DNA of 58,125 nt, taken from the NCBI GenBank assembly GCA_016928865.1, contig JAFGJX010000028.1, forward strand, positions 1 to 58,125, read 5' to 3'. Under the pieces are notes generated by a model. The model was not told the origin of the DNA and ran no database searches. It worked only from the letters and a program-made list of their open reading frames with translations. Position 1 is the first letter of the stretch. Each line of letters starts with the position of its first letter. The translations under genes were made by a program, and so were the position numbers. The DNA is from Spirochaetota bacterium (GTDB taxonomy: Bacteria > Spirochaetota > UBA4802 > UBA5550). Shown here piece after piece: positions 44,974 to 53,271 of the stretch.

Positions 44974-45027
44974 GGTGTCTGCAGCCCGGGCAGGACTCTA
45001 ATCAGCAGGCTCGCCTGGAAATTTTGA

Positions 45028-45273
45028 ATGCAGTTCGAATTGGCTGATATAATTACCAATCTGCTGAAAAACGGCAAACTGCGAGCGATACATGGATGTA
45101 TCGCCGTATGGAGTTTTCAGGAAACTGCCAGGAACTGCCATGCCATAGTGGAATCACTCTATTGTTCCACGGCAAGTCAATACCATCTGGCCCGATACAT
45201 TACTACCGAAGAAATTTTACAATCGTTTAAAATAATTATGCAAATTCATTTTGCAAGGATTTATAAATCATGA
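45028..45273 (+). pseudogene. Possible decayed IS91-like transposase N terminus
   Basis: An 81-aa frame that I read as a remnant. FELADII and GKLRAIHGCIAVWSF resemble the start and the RAIEACRTAALGGH segment of IS91-family transposases, which leads into their zinc-binding domain; here that domain is broken (RNCHAI, LYCSTASQYH instead of NSCRNRHCPKC). The rest of the transposase is absent and the sequence decays into AT-rich DNA. The match is by eye and partial, so confidence is low. Confidence 0.35.
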
Positions 45274-45660
45274 AACTTTTATTTTTCATAATTTATGAAT
45301 ATGGAAGAATTATAGATTAACATAATGTTATTTTGTGAAATAAATGAAGTCAGTCTGGACGGTGAAATATTTACTATTCCAAAGAAACATAAAAGATTTT
45401 AAAAAGGGTTGGAGGGTTGTAATTTTTTTATCGAAATATAGTTTTTCTGTTTTAAACGGTAATGCCTGTTGGAGGGCAATCGGGATTTAATTACTAATCC
45501 CCATACAAAAAAAGCATAAATACCTTTGTCCCTGTGACAGGGGTGAATTGAACCATCTTGCATATAGAATTCCCGTCTCTAATTCGTACTTGATCATCGG
45601 TCAGATTTCTATCTGGAAATTTGCGGGAGACATTGCCTGCCATGCCATTCGTGGTGTGGC

Positions 45661-45849
45661 TTGCTTGCTGGATCCTGCCGAGTGTGCGGTGTCTGTCGCG
45701 GGCACAAATGTACAGGTCAATTGCGTGACCCGTGTTGGGTTTGCGCAACGACCGATAATAAACTCTTTCTTAACAGGTGGCATGTAAAGATGCACTTGTG
45801 CACCTCATGGGGTGCATCCACGGAAATAATTCATGCGTGTGAATTTTAA
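45661..45849 (+). CDS. Cysteine-rich small open frame of uncertain status
   Basis: A 62-codon frame ending 21 bases before the hydrogenase large-subunit gene. It contains CRVCGVCRGHKC and CWVC, a spacing like a small zinc or Fe-S protein, and the open frame continues upstream with more Cys (CGRHCLPCHSWC). The only plausible start is TTG at 45661 with a poor ribosome site, and other frames over the same DNA are also open on both strands. It may be a small protein, a remnant or chance. Confidence 0.25.
   Translation: MLAGSCRVCGVCRGHKCTGQLRDPCWVCATTDNKLFLNRWHVKMHLCTSWGASTEIIHACEF
45789..45818 (+). promoter_or_regulatory. Alternative hairpins just upstream of hydrogenase 2
   Basis: TGCAC-TT-GTGCA (45791-45802) and TGCACC-N6-GGTGCA (45799-45816) share bases and cannot form together; an outer GATGCAC/GTGCATC pairing is a third option. 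This lies 53-82 bases before the start codon and may be a regulatory leader or an operator. Confidence 0.35.
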
Positions 45850-45870
45850 ATAAGTGGTGGGAGGTTTTGC

Positions 45871-47289
45871 ATGGCAACGATTTCGATTATAGATCCTGTA
45901 TCCCGCATAGAAGGGCATTTGAAAGTGGAGATAGAGATTGAGGGAGGCTTTATTTCTAATGCAAAAATATGCGGCACTCTGTTTCGGGGATTTGAGCAGT
46001 TGATGAAGAACCGGGCGCCTGACGATGCGCCTATAATCACACAGAGAATATGCGGAGTATGTCCCATTTCGCATGCCAAGGCCTCAGTAGCGGCCCTTGA
46101 AGATGTAATTGGTTGGAGCCCTTCCGAAAACGCGCGGCTTCTGCGGAATCTCATACAGGGTGCGAACTTTCTTCAGTCGCATATTCTGCATTTCTATGTG
46201 CTGTCTGCGGTAGATTTTACTCCTGGCCCGCAGCATGCACCATGGACCCCGTCATGGGATACTGATATACGGGCGGGTCTTGAGATTGTTATGGAGCATT
46301 TTTCCAGCGCCCTTAATGCAAGAAGACAGGCCCATGAAATGGGGGCCCTGTTTGGCGGTAAAATGCCGCATGCGGCGTCCATGGTGCCCGGCGGCGTCTC
46401 TGCCTCGGTAACAGCTGAAAGGATCAATGCCTTCCGAGAGTATCTCACTGCATTGCAGGACTTCGTAAAAAATACATACGTTCCGGATGTTGAACGTATT
46501 GGCGATGTGTATAAAGACTATTTTGAACTTGGCGCCGGTCCTGGAAATCTGCTTTCCTTTGGCGTTTTTGAAGATGAAAGCAATAACAAGCTTTTTACCG
46601 CCGGATATATGGAGGCAGGAGATGCCGGGCCATCGGATGTTTTCACCAGCAATGATATTAGAGAATATGTGACCCATTCATGGTATCAGGACGATGAAGG
46701 CAGGCCCCCCGCGCAAGGCGAAACCCTCCCGCAGCATCCCAAAGAAGATGCCTATTCATGGATAAAAGCGCCACGGCTTTTTACTAAAGCCTTTGAGGCC
46801 GGCCCTCTTGCGCGGATGAAAGTGTGCGGCGCCTATTCCGGAGGTGTTTCCGTGCTTGACCGGCATCTGGCCCGCGCCCATGAGTCCGCTATCATAGCAG
46901 ATGCCATGGTCGGCTGGCTTAACGAGCTTCAGGCCGGTTCCGCTTTCGACTCTGATTATAGTCACGGGGTTGGTTCGGGAGAGGGACTGACTGAGGCTCC
47001 ACGGGGGGCGCTGGGCCACTGGGTTTCAGTGGGAAATGATGGAAAAATACAAAATTATCAGGTGATCACTCCTACCTGCTGGAATGCCTCGCCTCTTGAC
47101 AACAGCGGGGTCCCGGGTCCCCTGGAGCAGGCGCTCATCGGGCTTCCCGTGATAAATGAATCACAGCCCGTTGAAGCCCTTCGTGTTATCCACTCCTTTG
47201 ATCCCTGCCTTGCGTGCGCGGTGCATGCGTTTCGGCCGAGTGGCGAAAGGATTACGGAGGTATATACCGGAGGGCGATATGCCCGGTAA
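45871..47289 (+). CDS. [NiFe]-hydrogenase 2 large (catalytic) subunit
   Basis: A 472-aa catalytic subunit. RICGVCPISH near residue 59 and DPCLACAVH near residue 447 supply the four Cys of the Ni-Fe site. A 20-residue tail (AFRPSGERITEVYTGGRYAR) after the His must be removed by a maturation protease, and one is encoded immediately downstream with an 11-base overlap. It is homologous to but clearly divergent from the hydrogenase 1 large subunit, with more AT-rich codons. Unusually it precedes, rather than follows, its small subunit. The start has GGGAGG upstream. Confidence 0.95.
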   Translation: MATISIIDPVSRIEGHLKVEIEIEGGFISNAKICGTLFRGFEQLMKNRAPDDAPIITQRICGVCPISHAKASVAALEDVIGWSPSENARLLRNLIQGANFLQSHILHFYVLSAVDFTPGPQHAPWTPSWDTDIRAGLEIVMEHFSSALNARRQAHEMGALFGGKMPHAASMVPGGVSASVTAERINAFREYLTALQDFVKNTYVPDVERIGDVYKDYFELGAGPGNLLSFGVFEDESNNKLFTAGYMEAGDAGPSDVFTSNDIREYVTHSWYQDDEGRPPAQGETLPQHPKEDAYSWIKAPRLFTKAFEAGPLARMKVCGAYSGGVSVLDRHLARAHESAIIADAMVGWLNELQAGSAFDSDYSHGVGSGEGLTEAPRGALGHWVSVGNDGKIQNYQVITPTCWNASPLDNSGVPGPLEQALIGLPVINESQPVEALRVIHSFDPCLACAVHAFRPSGERITEVYTGGRYAR

Positions 47290-47800
47290 TATCGGGGCCG
47301 TATCACATATCAACAGAATACTCGTCATGGGTATCGGGAATCTGCTGCTTGGCGATGAAGGACTGGGCGTGCATGCGATACGTGAGCTTCAGAACATGAA
47401 GCTGCCGGATGACGTGGAATTGCTCGATGCCGGTACTGCCTTCATCAATGCCCTGTCCTATATCGGGGATGTGCATAAGCTTGTCATTATTGACGCGATA
47501 CAGGAGGGGAAGAGACCTGGTGCGGTGTATCGTATTCAGATAAAGCATGACTCATGTATGAACTATAGCACGTCAATACATGGGATATCCATAATCGATA
47601 TGATGAAAATAGTTCAGGGCCCGTCGCCGGATTCGGTCACCGTATTCGGCGTTGAGCCTGAATACATTGGCTGGGGTATGGAGCTCTCGGATACTATTAA
47701 AGGCTCAATGCCGCTATTGATAGAGGCAGTGTGCAGGGAGATAACAACGTATAGTAAAACGAGTGATCTCAATGAGTGCATGATGCCCCGGGTCTGTTAA
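47279..47800 (+). CDS. Hydrogenase maturation endopeptidase (HybD/HyaD type)
   Basis: A 173-aa nickel-dependent protease that trims the C-terminal extension of the large subunit after metal insertion. The N-terminal MGIGNLLLGDEGLGVHAI has the conserved Glu-type metal ligand region, LLDAGTA contains the second (Asp) ligand, and STSIHGISIIDMM holds the His ligand. I start at ATG 47279 with GGAGGG 5 bases before, overlapping the large-subunit gene by 11 bases. It probably matures hydrogenase 2 and might also serve hydrogenase 1, which lacks a neighbouring protease. Confidence 0.92.
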   Translation: MPGNIGAVSHINRILVMGIGNLLLGDEGLGVHAIRELQNMKLPDDVELLDAGTAFINALSYIGDVHKLVIIDAIQEGKRPGAVYRIQIKHDSCMNYSTSIHGISIIDMMKIVQGPSPDSVTVFGVEPEYIGWGMELSDTIKGSMPLLIEAVCREITTYSKTSDLNECMMPRVC

Positions 47801-47839
47801 GCCGGCAAAATTTTGAGTTATGAGCAAAAGGAGTGCGTA

Positions 47840-48121
47840 ATGAAAAATGTAATCTTCGCAATGATATTTCTACTCTTCGTTTCGGGAAGTTTTATGCGCT
47901 GCAATACCGGTGGGGACGAGGTTGACCCCTGCGTGGAGAAACCAAACTGTATACCGGAATTATCAAACTGGAAGCTTGCCTATAAGCCATATAATTCCGA
48001 TTGCATGAAATGTCATACAACCTGTACGCCGAATAACCAGCATAATTTTTGTGCATCAGGCAGTTCGTGGAATGTCGCAGAAACGAAATGCCTGCTATGC
48101 CATTCGGATCAGCATAAATAA
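47840..48121 (+). CDS. Small exported diheme c-type protein
   Basis: A 93-aa protein with a signal peptide (FAMIFLLFVSGSFMRC) that may end in a non-canonical lipobox. The mature part has two heme-binding motifs, CMKCH and CLLCH, plus additional Cys (DPCVEKPNC, HTTC, HNFC) that could form disulfides. It starts after AAGGAG at 47840. Sitting between the protease and small-subunit genes, it is the probable electron carrier of hydrogenase 2, in the position that the tetraheme protein has beside hydrogenase 1. I do not recognise a named family. Confidence 0.72.
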   Translation: MKNVIFAMIFLLFVSGSFMRCNTGGDEVDPCVEKPNCIPELSNWKLAYKPYNSDCMKCHTTCTPNNQHNFCASGSSWNVAETKCLLCHSDQHK

Positions 48122-48146
48122 GGTATAAAAAACAGGGAGAACTATT

Positions 48147-49055
48147 ATGAATATTTCAAGACGACAATTTTTAAAGTACTGCATCGGTTCTGCCGCTTCC
48201 CTCGGACTCGGACAGTCATTTTTATCAAAATTAACCAGGGCCCTGGCTGCGCCGGGCGCTGTCCCCACGGTAATCTGGATTGATGGGGCAAGCTGCTCTG
48301 GATGTTCGGTCGCTCTTGCGAATCTCATCGGTGATTGTTCCGATTACGGGCCAACGAATCTGGAAGACCTGCTTATTAATTACATAAATGCCGCATTTGC
48401 AAAAACCTTTATGTCGGCGGCCGGAGACCTGGCGGTTTCAAGCCTGAGAGAGGCGCAAAAGAATGATTATATTCTCGTTGTTGAAGGCGGCGTTCCAACA
48501 GCCTTTAATGGCATGGCATGTACGCTCTTTTCTGAAAATGGTGTTGATGTCACCATGATGGATGTCGTATCAGAACTGGCGCAAAACGCCACCGCGGTTG
48601 TCTGCGTGGGGACTTGCTCCAGTTATGGAGGAATCCCCGCATCCGGAAGCAACCCGGCGGGGGTTCAGTCGGTTTCGGAATTTACCGGCATACCGACCAT
48701 TAATCTTCCCGGCTGTCCCGCGCATCCGGACTGGGTCGCCGCAACGATAGCACGGGTGCTCTGCGGCGAGAGCCTTGAGCTGGACGATAACGACAACAGG
48801 CCTGTCGACCTGTATCATAGAACAGTACACTACTACTGTCCCCGGAGGCCCCTGTATGAGAAGGGCGCTTTTGCCACTGAAATTGGACAGGAGGGACGGT
48901 GCTTTTATCTGCTGGGTTGCAGGGGACCCTACACTATTGCGGATTGCTCTGCCAGGGGCTGGAATGGCGGGTTCAATTACTGCATACAGGCAAACGTTCC
49001 CTGTGTGGGCTGCGCGGAAAAGTCATTCCCCGGCGACGAATTGATCAAACGGTGA
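48147..49055 (+). CDS. [NiFe]-hydrogenase 2 small subunit, Tat-exported
   Basis: A 302-aa Fe-S subunit. The Tat motif RRQFLK is followed by a hydrophobic stretch and an ALAAPG cleavage region. Proximal ligands: ASCSGCSVAL, VGTCSSYGG and LPGCPAHPDW. The distal/medial region includes HYYCPRRPLYEKG, GRCFYLLGCRGP, ADCSARGWNGG and VPCVGC. At the medial site Ser rather than Pro follows the first Cys, and an extra Cys (FNYC) is present, so cluster type may differ from the standard [3Fe-4S]. CSGC without extra Cys argues against the O2-tolerant proximal cluster. Confidence 0.94.
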   Translation: MNISRRQFLKYCIGSAASLGLGQSFLSKLTRALAAPGAVPTVIWIDGASCSGCSVALANLIGDCSDYGPTNLEDLLINYINAAFAKTFMSAAGDLAVSSLREAQKNDYILVVEGGVPTAFNGMACTLFSENGVDVTMMDVVSELAQNATAVVCVGTCSSYGGIPASGSNPAGVQSVSEFTGIPTINLPGCPAHPDWVAATIARVLCGESLELDDNDNRPVDLYHRTVHYYCPRRPLYEKGAFATEIGQEGRCFYLLGCRGPYTIADCSARGWNGGFNYCIQANVPCVGCAEKSFPGDELIKR

Positions 49056-49139
49056 GAGAATGCCCGTTGCGCGGAGTGTATCAGTCGTGACGCTTTTATC
49101 AGGTAAGTTATAATTTTGGCAAGGGGGTATGGTATATAA

Positions 49140-49892
49140 ATGAAACCAACAAAAGATGAGAATGAAAAATCAGTCGATACTATCAGGAAGAAAAACCTGT
49201 CAACACGAAGAGATTTTTTAAGAGTAGTGGGGGTATTTGCCATCGGCGCAAGCGGAGTGGGAATGCTCTCCTGTGGCAGGGAAACCAGTGATGCATGCAT
49301 GGGGTATGTTCTCGTTGATCCGGCCAAATGCCAGGGCTGCTTAACGTGTATGGTTGCCTGTTCCCTGGTGAATGAGGGATGTGTCAATCTCTCGCTATCC
49401 AGAATACAGGTGCAGAGAGATACCTTCGGCACCTACCCCAACAATATACAGGTAACTCAATGCCGCCAGTGTGAAGATCCGAAGTGTGTTGAGGCCTGCA
49501 CCAATGGGGCCCTTGCCATTGACAGGGAGAACGGCAATATCAGGGTGATCAACAGGAATTATTGCAATGGGTGCGGCCGCTGCATGCAGGCGTGCCCGTA
49601 CGTACCCGAGAGGCCGATGGTGGCGCCTGACCCGCAATTTGCCGGAACACTGAGGTCTCGCAAGTGCGATCTCTGTCTCAGCGCGCCCTATCACTGGGAT
49701 CCGGCCGGCGGGGGTGTCGATGGAAAACAGGCCTGCGTCGCGGCATGTCCTCTGGGTGCAATTAAATTTACCACCTCGATGCCGGTACAGGAAGGGAATG
49801 ATGGATATAATGTCAACATGCGGGGCATTTTGTGGGGCGACCTAGGGCTCGGCTATGATGTCTACATGGAATATGATGAGAGCGATGTGTAA
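49140..49892 (+). CDS. Tat-exported four-[4Fe-4S] ferredoxin subunit
   Basis: A 250-aa electron-transfer subunit of the DmsB/HybA/AorA type. RRDFLR near residue 23 and a hydrophobic stretch form a Tat signal ending near MLSCG. Four clusters can be traced: CQGCLTCMVAC, CRQCEDPKC with VEAC, CNGCGRCMQAC, and CDLC paired with CVAACP. It starts 85 bases after the small-subunit stop and 20 bases before the AOR gene, so it is likely the wire that joins the hydrogenase to the AOR-family catalytic subunit. The ribosome site is GGGGGT at a long spacing. Confidence 0.9.
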   Translation: MKPTKDENEKSVDTIRKKNLSTRRDFLRVVGVFAIGASGVGMLSCGRETSDACMGYVLVDPAKCQGCLTCMVACSLVNEGCVNLSLSRIQVQRDTFGTYPNNIQVTQCRQCEDPKCVEACTNGALAIDRENGNIRVINRNYCNGCGRCMQACPYVPERPMVAPDPQFAGTLRSRKCDLCLSAPYHWDPAGGGVDGKQACVAACPLGAIKFTTSMPVQEGNDGYNVNMRGILWGDLGLGYDVYMEYDESDV

Positions 49893-49912
49893 AATATAAC
49901 GGAGGTCTTTTT

Positions 49913-52102
49913 ATGAGTGGCTGGGTAGGAAAAATCGTACGAATTAATTTAACGACAAAAAAGATAAGCTATATAAACACAAGCGACTATGAAGAGTGGA
50001 TTGGCGGTCATGGCATGGGTGCCAAGATATTTTATGATATTATGATCGAAAAAGGGGTTGATCTCGAGAGTATGGATCATAATTCACCCACCGATGGCGG
50101 CTTCTCTCCCGACAATGTCGTAAGCATAATGACCTCGCCCTTTACCGGAACGGGCGTGCCGGCCGCAACCGGCAGAACCGAGGTCCAGGGCATGGGCGTA
50201 CAACAGTATCCGATCGGCTGGTATACCAAATCCCTGTTCGGGGGGCGTTTCGGTCCCATGGTGAAATTTGCCGGATATGACGGCATTGTAATAGAGGGTG
50301 CCGCGTCCGAACCGGTATGGATTGATATCCGTGACAGCGATATCAACATACGGAAGTGCAGCGAGCTTGGCCTCTGGGGAAAGGATACGGTTGAGGCCCA
50401 GAAATTAATCTGGGACTACGTGGTAGGTGATGAGGAATACGGCACATGGATTTCACCGGAAGGGCTAAGCGGCAGAACAACGCAAAGGCCTGCCGTGCTT
50501 ACCATGGGACGGGCAGGGGAAAACAAGTGCCGGTTTGCCTGCCTTATACATGATATGGGAAATTGTGCGGGCGCGGGGGGCTTTGGCGCCGTATTCGGCT
50601 CAAAGAACCTTAAGGCCGTCAGTGTTATCGGGAGCGGCGGTATTCCCGTAGCGGACCCTGCCGGGATAGTGAAAGAGCGGTTATCGAACCTTGAAGAATA
50701 TGCGGGTAATATTAATAATTTTACTATCATCGATCGTATCAGAGGCATGCTGCGGCATCCTTTTCTGCCCGGCGCCGCCGAGGCATACGGCAAGACTCCG
50801 ACGAATTGGGATAACGCGGATTTTACTTCTTCTCTCAGGAATGAGAACAAGGGGCCTTCAAGCTGTATGGGCTGCTATGGCGGATGCAGGGCCCGGTACC
50901 AGTCTGGATTGGCGAACGAATCAAAATGTGCGGGTACCTACTTTTATGCCCAGGCTGACAGCAAGGACATAATGGTCCAGGCAACAGACCTGGTCAATCG
51001 ATATGGATTCAATACCTTTGATTTTTATCAGGGCGTTCCCTACCTGAAGGCTCTTGCGGATCAGGGTGTCATTGGCAAGGGATGCGAGATAGATTGTGGC
51101 GATCTTGACTGGTCCACCTTCGGCTCGATTGAGTTTGCGCAGGAGTTCTTAAGAACTATTGCTGAAAGGGAGACTGAATTTGGTGATGCCGTTGCCGAAG
51201 GCTTTTACCGTGCCCTTGATAGATGGGGAAGATTGGATGACATCGGGGACGCGTCCGAGGAGGATATGGCTCATATTCCGCTTCCTTACTGGGGTTTACC
51301 CGAACATCATTATGACGCCAGGGCCCAGCTTGATTATGGATTCGGTTCAATTCTGGGCGACCGGGAAACATGCGAACACTATTTTACGTCAATCTATTGG
51401 GATAATTACTGGCATGAAATTTTGTATGGGTTGAAGCCGCTGGATGCTAACGCCCTGCAGAGTGTCACCCTTACGGTTGAAAAGATGCTGCCCCATGCCT
51501 CCGACTATGCCAGTCAGGAGGAAGCCATGCAGATGATGAATTACAGCACGGAAAACATGTATTCCGAACATATCGCGCGACTGGTCTCTTGGGATAGACA
51601 TTGTACGCGTTTCTTTAAAGCCTCCCTGATCATGTGTGACTGGAGATTCCCTGATATTATCAATTATATGCGAGATGATAAAAGGGGTTCCTCTTTTACA
51701 TCGGAGGAGAGATTTATAAAGGCGGTAACAGGCAAAGATTTATCCTATCTTGACTGTATGGAAATCGGCAGGAAGATATGGAATCTCGATAATGTTATCT
51801 GGACGCTTCAGGGCAGGCATCGCGACATGGTCTACTTCGCGGATTATATATACAGGGATACGTTTGAAAAAGAATGGAAAATGACCACCTATGATGCCAG
51901 TGAATCGACAACATGGGCATTCCGCGACTGTGGCAATCGGAAGCTTGATAGAGATGAGTTTGATAACTTCAAGACAAGATTCTACGCCTATGAAGGATGG
52001 GACACAAAAACAGGCTGGCCCACCCGGAGTACGCTTGAGGATCTTGGGCTCAAAGAGATTGCCGATACTCTGGAAAGCAGAGGGAAACTCGGCAGTAACT
52101 AG
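49913..52102 (+). CDS. Aldehyde:ferredoxin oxidoreductase family, tungsten/molybdopterin enzyme
   Basis: A 729-aa catalytic subunit of the AOR superfamily, which bind tungsten (rarely Mo) with two pterins and one [4Fe-4S]. Family blocks: GWVGKIVRINLTTKKISYIN at the start, SPFTGTGVPAATGRTEVQG, KFAGYDGIVIEG, GRAGENKCRFACLIHD, GAVFGSKNLKAVSV, and the closing YEGWDTKTGWPT. The cluster motif CMGCYGGC is at residues 318-325, with a fourth Cys probably at 575 (IMCDWRFP). It is about 100 residues longer than typical AORs. It has no signal peptide. Substrate unknown: aldehyde/carboxylate conversion is the default of the family. Confidence 0.92.
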   Translation: MSGWVGKIVRINLTTKKISYINTSDYEEWIGGHGMGAKIFYDIMIEKGVDLESMDHNSPTDGGFSPDNVVSIMTSPFTGTGVPAATGRTEVQGMGVQQYPIGWYTKSLFGGRFGPMVKFAGYDGIVIEGAASEPVWIDIRDSDINIRKCSELGLWGKDTVEAQKLIWDYVVGDEEYGTWISPEGLSGRTTQRPAVLTMGRAGENKCRFACLIHDMGNCAGAGGFGAVFGSKNLKAVSVIGSGGIPVADPAGIVKERLSNLEEYAGNINNFTIIDRIRGMLRHPFLPGAAEAYGKTPTNWDNADFTSSLRNENKGPSSCMGCYGGCRARYQSGLANESKCAGTYFYAQADSKDIMVQATDLVNRYGFNTFDFYQGVPYLKALADQGVIGKGCEIDCGDLDWSTFGSIEFAQEFLRTIAERETEFGDAVAEGFYRALDRWGRLDDIGDASEEDMAHIPLPYWGLPEHHYDARAQLDYGFGSILGDRETCEHYFTSIYWDNYWHEILYGLKPLDANALQSVTLTVEKMLPHASDYASQEEAMQMMNYSTENMYSEHIARLVSWDRHCTRFFKASLIMCDWRFPDIINYMRDDKRGSSFTSEERFIKAVTGKDLSYLDCMEIGRKIWNLDNVIWTLQGRHRDMVYFADYIYRDTFEKEWKMTTYDASESTTWAFRDCGNRKLDRDEFDNFKTRFYAYEGWDTKTGWPTRSTLEDLGLKEIADTLESRGKLGSN

Positions 52103-52245
52103 TGGGCTGTTCCGTAAGCCCGATGAATTCTCCAGAAGGGGGCCTCTAAACCATTTGGGAAAAAGGAGGCCACCTCCGGGGGATTGCGGGTGACAAGAGA
52201 CAGCGCCATCAAATGAATATATTCAATTTATAACAAGTATTTAGA
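52103..52245 (+). promoter_or_regulatory. Structured leader between AOR and MoeA-like genes
   Basis: It contains GGGCT/AGCCC (52103-52122), GGCCTC/GAGGCC and GGAGG-CCA-CCTCC pairing options. It could be a processing site, attenuator or metal/cofactor-responsive element. I could not match it to the known Moco RNA consensus. Confidence 0.3.
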
Positions 52246-53271
52246 ATGCAAAAAGTACCAGTAGAAAAAGCGGTTGGCATGGTCCTGGGTCACGATGTTA
52301 CGGAAATAATTCCGGGCTCGTTTAAAGGCGCCGCGTTCAAAAAAGGACATATAATTGAAGAAGGTGATATACCCAGGCTGCTGGACATCGGCAAAAAGAA
52401 TATCTATGTCATAGAGCTTGCAGGGGATATGCTTCATGAAAATGACGCGGCGCTGCGGATGGCTGAGGCGGCCATCGGTCCCGGCGTGGCGTTGTCGGAA
52501 CCCAATGAAGGCAAGGTCGAGTTAAGCGCGACCATCAACGGTTTATTGAAGATAAACCCCGCAGCCCTTGAGCGAATGAATCTCCTTGAGGGGATCGTGT
52601 TCGCAACGATCCATGGCGGGCAGATAGTTCAAATGGGGCAGAAGCTGGGCGGTACGCGTATCATCCCCCTGGCGATGAAAAAAACAGAGATTGAATCTGT
52701 CGAGAGCATTTGCCGCAGACTGTATCCGGTTGTTACCGTAAAGCCCGTTATCCCTCACACGGTAGGCATAGTGACCACGGGAAGCGAAGTGTACCACCGG
52801 CGGATTGAGGATAAATTCGGGCCGGTGCTTACAAGAAAATTCAATGCTCTTGGCAGTACTATCCTCCGCCAGATTATCGTTGACGATGATATACGTATGA
52901 TCGCCGGCGCTATTCGGGAGTTGATAGAGAAGGGGGCGGATTTTATCGCGGTAACCGGAGGCATGTCGGTTGATCCTGATGATGTAACGCCGGCGGGCAT
53001 TAAAGCCGCCGGGGGATCTCTGGTGACCTACGGGGCGCCGGCCTTGCCGGGCGCGATGTTCCTGCTGGCGGAAATCAAAGGCATTCCCGTTGTCGGTCTG
53101 CCTGCGTGTGTCATGTATGTGCGCACCAGTATCTTTGACCTGATAGTTCCCCGTTTGCTGGCCAATGATATTGTCGATAAAACAGACATTGCACGTCTGG
53201 GCTATGGCGGATTTTGTATGAATTGCGAAGAATGCAAATATCCCCGATGCGGGTTCGGAAAAGGAAACTGA
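52246..53271 (+). CDS. MoeA-like molybdopterin-binding protein with Cys tail
   Basis: A 341-aa protein with a MoeA/MoCF-type domain: GIVTTGSEVYHRRIEDKFGP then FIAVTGGMSVDPDDVTPAGI are the molybdopterin-binding loops. It is shorter than MoeA (about 400 aa) and its N-terminal part (VPVEKAVGMVLGHDVTEIIP) matches a stand-alone family seen in anaerobes. The C terminus ends in CMNCEECKYPRCGFGK, a CX2CX2CX4C motif that could bind Zn or an Fe-S cluster. It probably handles pterin cofactor loading or metal insertion for the AOR-family enzyme encoded upstream. Confidence 0.85.
   Translation: MQKVPVEKAVGMVLGHDVTEIIPGSFKGAAFKKGHIIEEGDIPRLLDIGKKNIYVIELAGDMLHENDAALRMAEAAIGPGVALSEPNEGKVELSATINGLLKINPAALERMNLLEGIVFATIHGGQIVQMGQKLGGTRIIPLAMKKTEIESVESICRRLYPVVTVKPVIPHTVGIVTTGSEVYHRRIEDKFGPVLTRKFNALGSTILRQIIVDDDIRMIAGAIRELIEKGADFIAVTGGMSVDPDDVTPAGIKAAGGSLVTYGAPALPGAMFLLAEIKGIPVVGLPACVMYVRTSIFDLIVPRLLANDIVDKTDIARLGYGGFCMNCEECKYPRCGFGKGN

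Larger units (their letters stand above)
44901..45870. other. 970-base intergenic region before the hydrogenase-AOR cluster
   Basis: It includes a hairpin at 44946-44973, a decayed transposase-like frame (45028-45273), an AT-rich stretch (45270-45480), a cysteine-rich open frame (45661-45849) and alternative hairpins at 45789-45818 just before the hydrogenase gene. No intact gene of known family was seen. The promoter of the cluster must lie here, but I cannot place it with confidence. Confidence 0.5.

Noticed and set aside
45777..45793. Sigma-54-like TGGCAT...TGCA before hydrogenase 2
   Set aside because: The GG to GC spacing is 11 rather than 10 bases, which normally abolishes sigma-54 recognition.
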